A stretch of DNA of 64,000 bases from Bacillota bacterium (GCA_023391105.1 JAEWBO010000030.1:14305-78304); one strand, 5' to 3'; positions 1 to 8,886 are shown, counted from the stretch's first letter. The notes: generated by a model from the sequence alone, not told the origin. Numbers and translations are program-made.

Positions 1-139
1 ATTGCATCATTGCTAACTGGCCGTAAAATGTTTGTATGTCCGACTGTGCGTCCGGCTGGGGTTTCGCCGTCACACTGATAACCTTGCCAAACGCCTGAAA
101 ATTTTCTGGCGTGACATGCTGCGCCTTGATCCTCTGCAT
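1..139 (-). CDS. Ureidoglycolate lyase-like protein (N-terminal part only)
   Basis: Only the first 46 codons lie in the window; the gene runs off the left edge. The protein starts MQRIKAQHVTPENFQAFGKV, which resembles the start of the ureidoglycolate lyase (AllA)/DUF4867 cupin-like group (pattern 'LTPEAFAPFGDVI'). An AGAGAGG ribosome-binding site sits 7 bases before the ATG. It is the last visible gene of the sugar locus, 18 bases after the Gfo/Idh/MocA gene, so it is probably co-transcribed. In this setting it need not act on ureidoglycolate; a role on a sugar-derived 2-oxo/hydroxy acid is equally possible. Assignment rests on a short segment. Confidence 0.5.
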   Translation of the reverse strand, partial: MQRIKAQHVTPENFQAFGKVISVTAKPQPDAQSDIQTFYGQLAMMQ

Positions 140-157
140 TTTTTTGACCTCTCTTTT

Positions 158-1309
158 TTAATACTGTACCTTTTTCCAAGCACGTTCAATTGAAGACTGT
201 TCCGCTGTGTCCAACACTTTCTGCACCATAAGGCCATCTCTGAAATTGGGCGTAACGGGCTTGCTCTCTTTGATCGCAGTGAAGAAGTCATAGTATTCAT
301 TAACAAACGTATCACCGTATCCGATGATATGACCTGCAGGATACCAATTGGCCATGTATGGATGTACGCCTTCACTTACCTGAATCGTGCGGAAACCCTT
401 AAGATGTATCGGATCATCGTCGTTATAATACTCGAGCTCGCCCAGCTTCTCTTCGTCCCAGATGATTGCGCCCTTGCTTCCCGCTACCTCAATCCTGTTC
501 TGGTTCCGGTGTCCAGTTCCATTTCTCGTGCTTTCGAAATAAGCCATAATGTCCTGACCCTTGAACGTCGCTAGCATCTGGGAGGCATCGTCCACGTCCA
601 CTTCGGCTTTTTCTTCGCCGGCTTGGGCAAAAAGACCGTCTTCTAACACTGCCACCGGACGCGTTTTATTAAATGTCTTTTCAATACAGCACACTTCATC
701 AAGATCTCCGATTAAAAACCGGGCAATGTCAATGGTATGCGCACCCAGATCTCCGTGTGTCCCGTAACCCGCAGCGGCTTTCTTCAACCGCCATGCAATC
801 GGAAAATTGGGATCAGTCAGCCAATCCTGGGACCAGATCGCTCTGAAATGATACAGTTTGCCCAGCACGCCCTCTTCGATCAGTTGTTTTGCCAGACAAA
901 GCGCCGGAACCCTGCGGAAATTGAAGCCAATCATGTTGATCACACCGTTGTCTTCAACGGCTTTGACCATTGCTTCCGCATCCTCCATGTTCAACGCCAG
1001 TGGTTTTTCACAGAAAACATGCTTGCCTGCATTGGCCGCCGCTATCGCGATCTGAGCATGGACCTTACTAGGAGCCGCAATACTGACGGCATCTATCTCT
1101 TTATCTTCAATGACCTCTCGCCAGTCCAGAACGGCCTTTTCCCATCCCCATCTCTTGCTGATTTCCTTGACCGACTCTTCGTTGGAGCATATAACCTTTT
1201 TGCCAATCTCCACACCGAGATCGAAGAATATCGGCGCATCCGTAATGGCGTGTGTGTGTGCGCGCCCCATAAACTTGTGTCCGATCAAAGCCACGTTAAT
1301 CTTCTTCAT
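158..1309 (-). CDS. Gfo/Idh/MocA family NAD(P)-dependent oxidoreductase
   Basis: About 383 residues, the usual length for the family. An N-terminal Rossmann segment (VALIGHKFMGRAHTHA) is followed by the diagnostic CEKPLALNMEDAEAM motif, whose EKP lysine contacts cofactor and substrate. The C-terminal half matches the family's substrate domain, including the GDLGAHTIDIARFLIG segment. Such enzymes oxidise or reduce a hydroxyl of a sugar, inositol or sugar acid using NAD(P). I chose the second ATG (1309) because AGAGG lies 8 bases before it; an ATG at 1315 is too close to that site. It lies between the PfkB kinase gene and the ureidoglycolate-lyase-like gene. Substrate cannot be read from sequence. 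Confidence 0.9.
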   Translation of the reverse strand: MKKINVALIGHKFMGRAHTHAITDAPIFFDLGVEIGKKVICSNEESVKEISKRWGWEKAVLDWREVIEDKEIDAVSIAAPSKVHAQIAIAAANAGKHVFCEKPLALNMEDAEAMVKAVEDNGVINMIGFNFRRVPALCLAKQLIEEGVLGKLYHFRAIWSQDWLTDPNFPIAWRLKKAAAGYGTHGDLGAHTIDIARFLIGDLDEVCCIEKTFNKTRPVAVLEDGLFAQAGEEKAEVDVDDASQMLATFKGQDIMAYFESTRNGTGHRNQNRIEVAGSKGAIIWDEEKLGELEYYNDDDPIHLKGFRTIQVSEGVHPYMANWYPAGHIIGYGDTFVNEYYDFFTAIKESKPVTPNFRDGLMVQKVLDTAEQSSIERAWKKVQY

Positions 1310-1328
1310 CAACATTTCCTCTCTTTCA

Positions 1329-2387
1329 TCAGCGTTTGACTCTCGCGCTTCCGCCCCTCATTACACTCTCGGCTTCCTCTTTGTAAGCCCAGTTCCAGTC
1401 TCCCATAAAACCATGGCACAGCGCGGAATACGCCGCAGAAAACTCGATCATGTCCTGCCCTTTGTACTCGCCGGTAATCAGGGAGTAGATCAGTGCAGAT
1501 GCAAAGCTGTCACCGCCGCCTGTTCTATCGTATATCTCGAGATTCTCATATTTACGGGATACATAGTATTCACCATTGTGATATACCACAGTCCGCCAAT
1601 CGTTGAGCGTCGCTGTTTTAACCTCTCTCAGCGTCGTGCCCACCGTTTTTACATTCGGATATTTGGCGCAGACTTTTTCCGCGACAGCTTTGTAGCTCAT
1701 CGGGTCGAGTTTGGAATACGTATTGGTCGTGTCATCCGCCTTGATGCCCAGCATGGTCTCAAAGTCTTCCTCGTTACCGATCAGCACATCTATATACGGT
1801 ATGGCCTTCGCCATCGCCGCCTGCGCCTGCTCCGGCGTCCAGAGCGTTGAACGGAAATTCAAGTCGAAACTTGTCGTCACGCCGCACTCTTTGGCAATTT
1901 TCAGAGATCTTACAGCTTCATCAGCCGCTTCAGGCGAGATCGCGCAGGTGATACCCGTTGTGTGGTACCAACCCGACTCTGAGAATATCGTTTTCCAGTC
2001 TATTTCGCCTTCCTTAATCTGCGATATAGCACTGTGTCCCCTGTCATAGATCTGCCTCGATGCACGCGGACCGATTCCCACTTCGACGAAGCACAGTCCG
2101 TTTCTTGCCTTTCTGCCGCTGCCGTCGTACTTCTCGATGACGACATCGTCCATGTTGACGTTGTGTTCACGGCCCTTATTGACCACATATTTGGCTGACC
2201 ATGTATCTACCAGCTTGGATACCCATTTTGTTTTTATCCCTAAAGTCGAAGTGTTTACACACACGTTCAATTCTGCTGCTGCGATAGCGAGATTTAGATA
2301 CTGCGCCTGCTCGAGCCTGACATGCTCGGGTGAATTAAAGCGCACCATCGCTTCGCCAAAACCGACTAAATCATACTTTTTGGTCAT
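1329..2387 (-). CDS. PfkB-family sugar kinase (2-keto-3-deoxygluconate kinase-like)
   Basis: A ribokinase/PfkB fold kinase of about 352 residues. The N-terminal LVGFGEAMVRFNSPE segment and the C-terminal anion-hole/catalytic motif RTGGGDSFASALIYSL, with Asp as catalytic base, are clear. The N terminus resembles KdgK, which phosphorylates 2-keto-3-deoxygluconate, and two KDG/NAL-type aldolases are encoded nearby, so a keto-deoxy sugar acid is a plausible substrate. The start at 2387 has GGGAGG at a good distance; an upstream in-frame ATG (2423) would overlap the preceding gene's stop and lacks a ribosome-binding site. The long insert around residues 60-110 is typical of the KdgK-like branch in Clostridia. 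Confidence 0.88.
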   Translation of the reverse strand: MTKKYDLVGFGEAMVRFNSPEHVRLEQAQYLNLAIAAAELNVCVNTSTLGIKTKWVSKLVDTWSAKYVVNKGREHNVNMDDVVIEKYDGSGRKARNGLCFVEVGIGPRASRQIYDRGHSAISQIKEGEIDWKTIFSESGWYHTTGITCAISPEAADEAVRSLKIAKECGVTTSFDLNFRSTLWTPEQAQAAMAKAIPYIDVLIGNEEDFETMLGIKADDTTNTYSKLDPMSYKAVAEKVCAKYPNVKTVGTTLREVKTATLNDWRTVVYHNGEYYVSRKYENLEIYDRTGGGDSFASALIYSLITGEYKGQDMIEFSAAYSALCHGFMGDWNWAYKEEAESVMRGGSARVKR

Positions 2388-2423
2388 GCTAACCTCCCTA
2401 AAGTCATGTTGCTTTTCAAGCAA

Positions 2424-3368
2424 CTATTTGTTAAAAACGAATTTGGGCGTGTTCCCATTCAAGTAGTCCGCTATACCAAGCGCTGCTTCGTAGGCCACTC
2501 GCGCGGAACACTCCTTGGTCAACGCTGCGGTATGCGGCGTGAGAATGACGCTCTTCAAACCCAGCAGCGGATTGTCAATGGCGGGCGGCTCGGATTCCAG
2601 TACATCCAGAGCAGCACCTGCGATTTCCTCATTTTTCAGTTTCTGCGCCAGCGCCTGCTCATCTATGATCCCGCCCCTTGCCGTGTTGATGATGTATGCA
2701 GTCGGCTTCATCAGCGAGAGTAGTTTGTCACCAACCAGATTCTTTGTCTCCGGCGTCAGCGGTATATGAAGGGATATGTAGTCTGCACGTTTGAACACCT
2801 CTTCGATATCTGTATACATCGTGATACCTTCTGCTTCCGTAATGTATGGGTCGTATCCGATGATATGCATTCCAAACGCCGCTCTGCATTTCTCTGCGGC
2901 AAATCTTCCAATGCGCCCGCAGCCGATAAGCCCCAGCGTTTTGCCGTCAATATCCACTGCCTTGTTGTTACGCCTTATCTTGAAGTTGCCCGCTCTTAAT
3001 TCGCTGTCATACATCAAAAGCTGCTTGGATATTGCGATGATCATTGCAACAGTGTGTTCAGCCACTGAAACCGAGTTAGCCTGCGGTGTGTTAAGCACCA
3101 GAATCCCCTTCTCCGTCGCCGCGGACACATCAACATTGTCCACGCCCACGCCCGTGCGGCTGATGACCTTCAGCTTTGAGGCACTGGAAATGACATCCCG
3201 TGTCATTTTATACGCCGTGCTGAGAAGTATCGCTTCCGCGTCTTTAATATGCTCTTCAAACAGGGGCTGATCACCGTCGGGTATCGTAATCAGCTCTAGG
3301 TCTGGAATACCGTCAAACAGCCGGGCATTCGTTTCATTCAGTTTCTTGGTTAACAGTACTTTTCTCAT
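2424..3368 (-). CDS. D-2-hydroxyacid dehydrogenase (phosphoglycerate/hydroxypyruvate type)
   Basis: About 314 residues, the short form without an ACT/ASB regulatory tail. NAD-binding GCGRIGRFAAEKCRAAFG is followed by an Asp (GYDPY) that favours NAD over NADP. The catalytic triad is seen as the Arg of NTARGGIIDE, the Glu of DVLESEPP and the His of LTPHTAAL. Family members reduce hydroxypyruvate, glyoxylate or other 2-oxo acids, or oxidise 3-phosphoglycerate. In this locus an aldolase product such as hydroxypyruvate or tartronate semialdehyde is a more likely substrate than serine biosynthesis. Start at ATG 3368, with AGGA six bases upstream; a TTG two codons earlier touches the ribosome-binding site and is unlikely. 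Confidence 0.88.
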   Translation of the reverse strand: MRKVLLTKKLNETNARLFDGIPDLELITIPDGDQPLFEEHIKDAEAILLSTAYKMTRDVISSASKLKVISRTGVGVDNVDVSAATEKGILVLNTPQANSVSVAEHTVAMIIAISKQLLMYDSELRAGNFKIRRNNKAVDIDGKTLGLIGCGRIGRFAAEKCRAAFGMHIIGYDPYITEAEGITMYTDIEEVFKRADYISLHIPLTPETKNLVGDKLLSLMKPTAYIINTARGGIIDEQALAQKLKNEEIAGAALDVLESEPPAIDNPLLGLKSVILTPHTAALTKECSARVAYEAALGIADYLNGNTPKFVFNK

Positions 3369-3412
3369 ATCCAATCCTCATAAAACCTTTCTGATACTCA
3401 GCTACGATCTTT

Positions 3413-4300
3413 TTAAATCATTTTCTCTTTTTCAAGCAGTGTTTTGATCTTAACTCTGTTTTCTTCGGGAAGCGGCAGTAACGGCAGACGGGGATCTCCG
3501 CCCTTTAGCCCTGCAAGGTCCATTGCATATTTCACAGCAGCCACACCGCCTGCGCCCGAGACGCCCTTATTCAGCTGCAGAACTCTTTCATTCAGCGCAA
3601 AAGCTTCCTTATACTTTTCTTCGCATATTAGCTTATAAAGATCGTTAACGATGCCTGGGAAAATGTTTGCGAGAGATACGACACCGCCTGAACCACCCAT
3701 AATCACCGTGCTCATAAAGAAGTTTGCTGAGCCGGCCATCACACTGATGATGTCACGGGCGCCGAATAGGAAGCCTTCAATATTGCCGGTTGATGAGTCC
3801 TTAAGACCTACTATATTGGGATTCTTTGCACATTCCTGCACAAGCTTGACGGATAGGGTGGTGCCCCCGCAGAACTGCGGTGCGTTATACAGTAAGCAAG
3901 GTGTGTGCACTGCATTAGCGACATCGTTAAAGTATTTGATGAGCACCGGATCCGTCATTTGTTTCTTAAAATAAGAAGGAGGAAGCAGTGTTAAAAAATC
4001 CGTACCAAGCATTTCAAACTTTTTGGCATATTCAATCGTCTCATAAGTCGATTCAAATATGCATCCAGCCATGACCGACTGGTCTTTTCCCTTGTTGTCG
4101 ATAATTGTTTTTAAGACTTTCAGCTTTTCGTCGTTGGTTAGGCTCTTATTCTCACCGTTGGAGCCAAGAGCAAGATAGCCCTGTATACCGGAAGATGCGT
4201 AAAATGCCATGTTGTGCTCAAGTGCTGCATAATCCACCTCGCCCTCGCTCGTAAACGGTGTTGTAATCGGTGCGAATACACCTTTTAATTTTTCGTTCAT
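3413..4300 (-). CDS. DHDPS/N-acetylneuraminate lyase family aldolase (first copy)
   Basis: 295 residues, a TIM-barrel class I aldolase. The Schiff-base lysine is Lys167 in VGLKDSS and the catalytic tyrosine Tyr138 in LLYNAP. The substrate loop reads GSNGENKSL (from residue 46) instead of the GTTGE of true DapA, as in 2-keto-3-deoxy-acid and 4-hydroxy-2-oxoglutarate aldolases, so lysine synthesis is unlikely (the real dapA is at 31.3 kb). It probably cleaves or forms a pyruvate-containing sugar acid. It is a clear paralogue of the gene at 7911-8807. Neighbours are the transaldolase-like and hydroxyacid dehydrogenase genes on the same strand with gaps of 24-44 bases. Confidence 0.88.
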   Translation of the reverse strand: MNEKLKGVFAPITTPFTSEGEVDYAALEHNMAFYASSGIQGYLALGSNGENKSLTNDEKLKVLKTIIDNKGKDQSVMAGCIFESTYETIEYAKKFEMLGTDFLTLLPPSYFKKQMTDPVLIKYFNDVANAVHTPCLLYNAPQFCGGTTLSVKLVQECAKNPNIVGLKDSSTGNIEGFLFGARDIISVMAGSANFFMSTVIMGGSGGVVSLANIFPGIVNDLYKLICEEKYKEAFALNERVLQLNKGVSGAGGVAAVKYAMDLAGLKGGDPRLPLLPLPEENRVKIKTLLEKEKMI

Positions 4301-4324
4301 AATTTCCCGTCCTTTCTTAAGGTT

Positions 4325-5665
4325 TTATTTAGCACCCTGAACCGCATTCATGAACCGTCGCTGATAGGAAACGACCTGGCTGGTTGACGCGAATCTTGCC
4401 AGATATCCCGGCTCGGCGGTAATGACCAGACGATCAATCACATCTGCAAATTCAGGTTCTGCTGTCAATTTATCAATGTCCGGATAGTTTTGCGGTCCTT
4501 CCATGCTGCATATAATCAACCGGGTATCCGGGAGATTGTTCTGTTTGAGCATTCTTAAGTTATGTCTCGCCATATCCAGCCCGTCTTCGCCTTCCTTCTT
4601 ATCAATGTTGCGGTATTTGAGAAGGTCCTCGGCAAAGTGTTTCACATCGAGCAGATTCTTATCTGACTCATCTTTGGAGAGCATATCGACGTTAAGCATC
4701 AGTGTCCTTAATTCCTCGAGATACTTCTTGTCGCGGGTGATATCAAATATGGCGAGCAGGTTCTTCATCTTTTCAGACTGCATCATCCGATGGCGGACAA
4801 AAGTATTGATAAAAGCCGGCTTTGCTTGCAGCGCCAGCGCGGTTTGGTATGGTTCAAACATCAGCGTATAGTTGATGCGGTAACCGTGCTCCCTCAGTCG
4901 CAGCGCCAGATTATGGCTTCTAAAGGCATCTTCCGTCATTGGCTCGTCATAGCGGCGGCTGAATTTTTTATCTCCGGTAAGTAACTCGTTTACATTGCTT
5001 CCGTTGACCGGGCCCATATGCGGCACCTTTACAACCAATCTGTACTCGGACAATATCTCTTTAAATTTTTCGCATTCATCAAGTATTTTGTTAAAATCCT
5101 GTTCAAAAGGGTTGTTGAGCTCTACACTGATATCAACGCCGGGCCCCAATATATTTCCGAGCTCAGTCATGACTTCTTCAAGTGTTTCAAATTTTCCGCC
5201 AACATTGGCTTTTGGATTATTAATAAATAGATCGTATACAATCCCCGGATTGCAGGTCAGATTACCCAGCAGTGCCGAAATAGGAGCCACTTCATATGGG
5301 TTCGCCGAGTCTGCTGAAAAAATGGTTTTTGTTGCTCTCTTGATGCCATCCCAGTCATAACTGATGTCCCGTACTAAATCGACCAGAAGGACGCCCTCGT
5401 TAGCCAAGTAGCTTTCCACTCGGAAACCTGCAGGGGTTTTCCCTTCGGGCACATCAAATGTTTTGATCACGTCGGCAAAACGACTGGTGACCCCAACATA
5501 TTTCACTGTGTCTTTGAGTGCTTTATACTCTTCAAAGCTGATGACTTTGTTCAGCACCCGTTCAACCAGAGCTTCCTGCCCTCTTACCGCAGGGATGCTC
5601 AATGATCTAAGCGTAAAGTTGATGCCTGTTTTCCCGTTGCCGTTTTTTGAATAATTGACTGTCAT
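4325..5665 (-). CDS. Oversized transaldolase-like protein
   Basis: 446 residues, against about 215-380 for usual transaldolases. The core matches the family: SADSANPYE (117-125, strand-1 Asp), LTCNPG (136-141, equivalent of TTNPS), VVKVP with candidate Schiff-base Lys213, and INYTLMFEPYQTALA...FINTFVRHR (264-293). It should transfer or cleave a dihydroxyacetone unit by Schiff-base chemistry. An N-terminal extension of roughly 110 residues and a helical insert between residues 300 and 380 are not explained by the classic fold. It lies directly after the split transketolase genes, as expected for non-oxidative pentose-phosphate-type chemistry on an unusual sugar phosphate. Substrate unknown. 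Confidence 0.75.
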   Translation of the reverse strand: MTVNYSKNGNGKTGINFTLRSLSIPAVRGQEALVERVLNKVISFEEYKALKDTVKYVGVTSRFADVIKTFDVPEGKTPAGFRVESYLANEGVLLVDLVRDISYDWDGIKRATKTIFSADSANPYEVAPISALLGNLTCNPGIVYDLFINNPKANVGGKFETLEEVMTELGNILGPGVDISVELNNPFEQDFNKILDECEKFKEILSEYRLVVKVPHMGPVNGSNVNELLTGDKKFSRRYDEPMTEDAFRSHNLALRLREHGYRINYTLMFEPYQTALALQAKPAFINTFVRHRMMQSEKMKNLLAIFDITRDKKYLEELRTLMLNVDMLSKDESDKNLLDVKHFAEDLLKYRNIDKKEGEDGLDMARHNLRMLKQNNLPDTRLIICSMEGPQNYPDIDKLTAEPEFADVIDRLVITAEPGYLARFASTSQVVSYQRRFMNAVQGAK

Positions 5666-5679
5666 AACCTTTTGTTCCT

Positions 5680-6603
5680 TTACAAGTTTTTTATATTTTC
5701 AGCTATACGTTCACCCGTGAGCCCGTAGTGATCGAGCAGCTCTTTATACGGTCCGGTGTTCTTTGCACCTTCATTGATACCCATGATGATAACCTGCGGC
5801 GCATTCTTGACAGGTGCAAGCATTTCTGCAACTGCGCTGCCAAATCCGCCGACTACCGAATGCTCCTCCACCGTCACAATAGCGCGAACCTTGCTGGCGT
5901 ATGCCTTGACCGTCTGTTCATCCAGTGGCCGGATGGTCATAAAGCTGACAACAGCGGCGTCGATGCCATCACCTTTCAATATTTCTGATGCGATCTGGGC
6001 TTCCTCCACCATCGGGCCTGTCGCGAATATTGCAATGTCTTTACCATCTTTCAATATTTCCGCTTTGCCGATTTGCACATGACGTTCTGCAGCCATAACC
6101 TGACGTGCCTGCCTTGGCATCCGGATAAATACCGGCCCCTTTATGGAGACCGCCAGCCGGAGCGCTTCTCGGACATCATACGCATCACACGGTGAGAGTA
6201 TGGTCATATTAGGAATCGTCCGCATCAGTGCAACATCCTCTATAGCCTGATGCGTTGAGCCGAGGGTTGAATACGCTAACCCTCCTCCGCTGCCCACCAG
6301 CTTCACGTTCATGTTCATGTATCCAATGTCATCCCTCACCTGTTCATACGCCCTCATTGTAATGAACGGTGTGATAACAACAATGATGGGGATCATCCCT
6401 TGTTTGGCGAGTGCCGCACATATTCCAATCGCATTTTGTTCACTGATGCCAGTCTCCACCGTTCGCTGCGGAAACGCTTTGAAAAAGCTGCTCATACCGC
6501 CGCCTGACGCTGAATCGCATGAAACACCTACGACATCTTTGTTTTCCCTGCCCAATGCCAGAAGCGCATCGTCAAACGCTTTTCTCGGATCTAACACGCT
6601 CAT
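5680..6603 (-). CDS. Transketolase, C-terminal (pyrimidine-binding) subunit
   Basis: About 307 residues carrying the PYR and C-terminal transketolase domains. ETGISEQNAIGICAALA contains the glutamate that activates the thiamine diphosphate aminopyrimidine, and the GGLAYSTLGSTHQAIEDVALMR segment is typical of the domain. It works as a heterodimer with the product of the upstream gene to move two-carbon ketol units between sugar phosphates. ATG at 6603 overlaps the preceding stop (ATGA), with AAGGTGG as ribosome-binding site, so the two subunits are translationally coupled. A GTG three codons earlier lies inside the ribosome-binding site and is rejected. Confidence 0.93.
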   Translation of the reverse strand: MSVLDPRKAFDDALLALGRENKDVVGVSCDSASGGGMSSFFKAFPQRTVETGISEQNAIGICAALAKQGMIPIIVVITPFITMRAYEQVRDDIGYMNMNVKLVGSGGGLAYSTLGSTHQAIEDVALMRTIPNMTILSPCDAYDVREALRLAVSIKGPVFIRMPRQARQVMAAERHVQIGKAEILKDGKDIAIFATGPMVEEAQIASEILKGDGIDAAVVSFMTIRPLDEQTVKAYASKVRAIVTVEEHSVVGGFGSAVAEMLAPVKNAPQVIIMGINEGAKNTGPYKELLDHYGLTGERIAENIKNL

Positions 6604-7442
6604 TTTGACCACCTTTTCTCCGACGCTGAGATTTCTGCAAGCGCAATCTGAGCTTCCGCATCGTCGGGATGCCAGTGGTGATATTCGACATTGTTCTCCA
6701 TAAAGGAGATGCCACAGCCCTTTCTCGTCTTCGCTATGATCATTGACGGTTTGCCTTTTTCAAACGGCACGCTATTTAGCACGTCATACAACTCCTTCAC
6801 ATCGTGTCCATTAACTGTTCTGACGCTCCAGCCGAAAGCGCTGTACCTGTCTCCGTAGTCCGACGGCCTGCATATATTTCTGGTGGTGCCGTTAATTTGC
6901 AGTCCGTTCTCATCGATAATTGCAACCAGGTTATCAAGTTTATTGTGGGCAGCGAAAGCCGCCGCTTCCCAAATCGAGCCCTCTCCTTGTTCTCCATCAC
7001 CCATCAGCACGTATGTCTTGTAATTCATATCTTTCATTCTCGCAGCGACTGCAAAACCACAGCCGAGCGGCAGACCATGACCGAGTGAACCGGTGGAAAA
7101 CTCGACGCCAGGTAACTTAGTTGCGTCCGGATGGCCGGGCACGGGAGACCCCAGCTTGTTGTAGGTATCCAGTACCTCTACATTGATTATTCCTTTTTCT
7201 ACCAGTGCCGCATAGATTGCCAGGCATTTATGCCCAGCGCTCAGTAAAAATTTATCATTGTTAATATTGTCCGGATCGTTTTTGTCGATATTCATGATCC
7301 CCAGATATAGCACCGACAGTATATCCGCACAAGAAAGTGCAGGTCCGCCGTGGCCTTCGCCGTTGTTTACGATCGTATTGACAATGTGTTTTCGAATGTT
7401 GTGCGCGCCCTTTTCTAATACTTCTTGATTAAAAAGCCTCAT
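6600..7442 (-). CDS. Transketolase, N-terminal (thiamine-diphosphate-binding) subunit
   Basis: About 280 residues with the PP domain of transketolase. GHGGPALSCADILSVLY and STGSLGHGLPLGCGFAVAARM supply substrate and cofactor histidines, and GDGEQGEGSIWEAA...NLVAIIDENGLQING is the GDG...N motif that binds magnesium and diphosphate. Split transketolases of this kind are common in Clostridia and Archaea and recur in catabolic loci for apiose, sulfoquinovose and other unusual sugars. ATG 7442 is preceded by GGAG at six bases; the gene overlaps the isomerase gene by 14 bases, and its stop overlaps the start of the C-terminal subunit gene. Confidence 0.93.
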   Translation of the reverse strand: MRLFNQEVLEKGAHNIRKHIVNTIVNNGEGHGGPALSCADILSVLYLGIMNIDKNDPDNINNDKFLLSAGHKCLAIYAALVEKGIINVEVLDTYNKLGSPVPGHPDATKLPGVEFSTGSLGHGLPLGCGFAVAARMKDMNYKTYVLMGDGEQGEGSIWEAAAFAAHNKLDNLVAIIDENGLQINGTTRNICRPSDYGDRYSAFGWSVRTVNGHDVKELYDVLNSVPFEKGKPSMIIAKTRKGCGISFMENNVEYHHWHPDDAEAQIALAEISASEKRWSK

Positions 7443-7902
7443 GTTGTTCTCCAAATTTAGACTCTATAGCGTAGATTTCCTGTACTTTTTCGTACGACCG
7501 GCTGCTAGAATCGAACGTTAATCCAAGCCAGAGCTCCACCAACTTTTCAGCAGTCTTGGGGCCGATCACAAGCGCACCCAAACACATGGTATTTGCATTG
7601 TTGCTAAGTATTGATCGCTCCGTGGAATATACATCATGACAGACAGCCGCATAAGCACCTTCGATCTTATTTGCTGCCAGCGCCATGCCTATTCCCGTGC
7701 CGCATATCAATATGCAGCGCTCGCAGTCACCTTCAGTCATCTCTTTCACAGCATTATAGGCGACACTCGGATAGTTGACTGTCTCTCCCTTTATAACGCC
7801 AACATCGCAGAATTCATGACCCTTTATGGAAAACACATCAATGATCATTTTTTTCAGATCAATACCCAACTCATCACAACCAATTGAAATCTTCATAGCC
7901 AT
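7429..7902 (-). CDS. RpiB/LacA/LacB-family sugar-phosphate isomerase
   Basis: 157 residues, close to family length (about 150). The signature CGTGIGMALAANKIEG contains the active-site cysteine and the loop that stabilises the enediolate. RpiB proteins interconvert ribose 5-phosphate and ribulose 5-phosphate; relatives act on allose, galactose, tetrose and sulfo-tetrose phosphates. Placement immediately before the transketolase subunits suggests it prepares or processes a phosphosugar for the ketol transfer. The start at 7902 has GGGAG four bases upstream; an ATG two codons later is also possible. Substrate specificity is not readable here. Confidence 0.9.
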   Translation of the reverse strand: MAMKISIGCDELGIDLKKMIIDVFSIKGHEFCDVGVIKGETVNYPSVAYNAVKEMTEGDCERCILICGTGIGMALAANKIEGAYAAVCHDVYSTERSILSNNANTMCLGALVIGPKTAEKLVELWLGLTFDSSSRSYEKVQEIYAIESKFGEQHEAF

Positions 7903-7910
7903 CGTTCTCC

Positions 7911-8807
7911 CTAGTGTATAATTCTTTTGATTTCTTCTTTTTGTTCTGTCGTGAGGGAAAGCAGCGGCAGTCTTGGCTCTCCGCCAACATATCCTGCCAG
8001 CTCCATTGCGTACTTGACACCTGCAACACCATATTTCGAAACAGCAGCTGTAAGTGCCAATTGTTCACTTAACGAATCAGCTTCTTTGTATCTGCCTTCA
8101 ACGTACAGCTTGTAAAGCTTAATACATCTCTCCGGCCAGTAGATTGCCACGGAAAGCGTCGCGCCCACAGCACCCTGCTGCAGATCCCGGAAACATGTCG
8201 CCATCCGTCCTGCGTGAAAATAAAACTCTGTGTCTTCGCTGATTTTTGATGTATAGATTGCAATCTCGCTTTTGGACGAGTTTTTCATACCCACAATGTT
8301 TTCATGCCGACTCAGCACGGATATCGCCTGCGGCGATATATCCACACCTGCCGCGTAATCCGGCGAGTTGTAGATCAGCACCGGTATTGGCGAGGCATCA
8401 GCAACCTTTTCGTAATACGCGATAAGGTTTTGATCATGCATGTGCTTTCCGAAGTAAAACGGTGTGATCACGCTGGCAATATCGATTCCGTAACCCGCAA
8501 TGCTTTTTATAAAATCAACCGTGGCTTTGACCGACTCGCGCCCCACTCCTGCTACAATGGTTCGCTCAGCCTTCTTTGCTTCCATGATCGTTTCCACAAT
8601 CCGGTGCGCTTCCTGGTCTGTAAGCCCGAGATTTTCGCCGTTGCCGCCCAGTATCATATACCCGCCAAGATCAAGCTCGTTGTATTTTTTTATATTTGAC
8701 GCCAGCGCGGAGCAGTTTACATTGTCATTGATATAGGGTGTCGTGATGGATGGAAAAATGCCGCTCAGTTTTTGCCTATAGTCTTTTCTGTTTTCGGATT
8801 TTCTCAT
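7911..8807 (-). CDS. DHDPS/N-acetylneuraminate lyase family aldolase (second copy)
   Basis: About 298 residues. Lys175 in VGMKNSS is the Schiff-base lysine and Tyr146 in VLIYNSP the proton relay. The substrate loop is GGNGENLGL rather than GTTGE. It is a diverged paralogue of the aldolase at 3413-4300, and both end in the same DLPL-type pattern (G/GEPRLPLL). Having two such enzymes in one locus suggests two aldol steps or two stereoisomers. The ATG at 8807 is preceded by GAGGA at seven bases; a TTG eight codons earlier has no ribosome-binding site. It begins only 29 bases after a strong hairpin terminator, so it may be expressed at a reduced level relative to the upstream permease. Confidence 0.88.
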   Translation of the reverse strand: MRKSENRKDYRQKLSGIFPSITTPYINDNVNCSALASNIKKYNELDLGGYMILGGNGENLGLTDQEAHRIVETIMEAKKAERTIVAGVGRESVKATVDFIKSIAGYGIDIASVITPFYFGKHMHDQNLIAYYEKVADASPIPVLIYNSPDYAAGVDISPQAISVLSRHENIVGMKNSSKSEIAIYTSKISEDTEFYFHAGRMATCFRDLQQGAVGATLSVAIYWPERCIKLYKLYVEGRYKEADSLSEQLALTAAVSKYGVAGVKYAMELAGYVGGEPRLPLLSLTTEQKEEIKRIIH

Positions 8808-8829
8808 GATGTCATCCTCATATACCCGC

Positions 8830-8886
8830 AAAATAAAAACTACAATGCAACTGTCTTGTTCAACTTACAGTTACATTGTAGTGTTC
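8830..8886 (-). terminator. Long hairpin with T-run between permease and aldolase genes
   Basis: The arms at 8839-8854 and 8867-8882 form a 16-bp stem with one mismatch and a 12-base loop; on the minus strand a TTTTATTTT run follows. This is a strong intrinsic terminator placed inside the locus, after the permease gene. It would lower or condition expression of the aldolase-isomerase-transketolase block, since only 29 bases separate it from the next start codon. No separate promoter is seen in that gap. Confidence 0.8.

Noticed and set aside
737..1339. Plus-strand 200-codon frame and similar long antisense frames (e.g. 1110-1850, 51478-52473, 53397-54161)
   Set aside because: They lie fully antisense to well-supported genes and show no family motifs or ribosome-binding sites.
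3413..4300. Second dapA for lysine synthesis
   Set aside because: Loop GSNGE replaces GTTGE and the genes sit in a sugar locus; the true dapA is at 31309-32190.
4325..7902. Sulfoquinovose transketolase or transaldolase pathway
   Set aside because: Split transketolase and RpiB-like isomerase fit, but no sulfoquinovosidase, sulfolactaldehyde enzyme or sulfonate exporter is recognised, so the identity is not supported.
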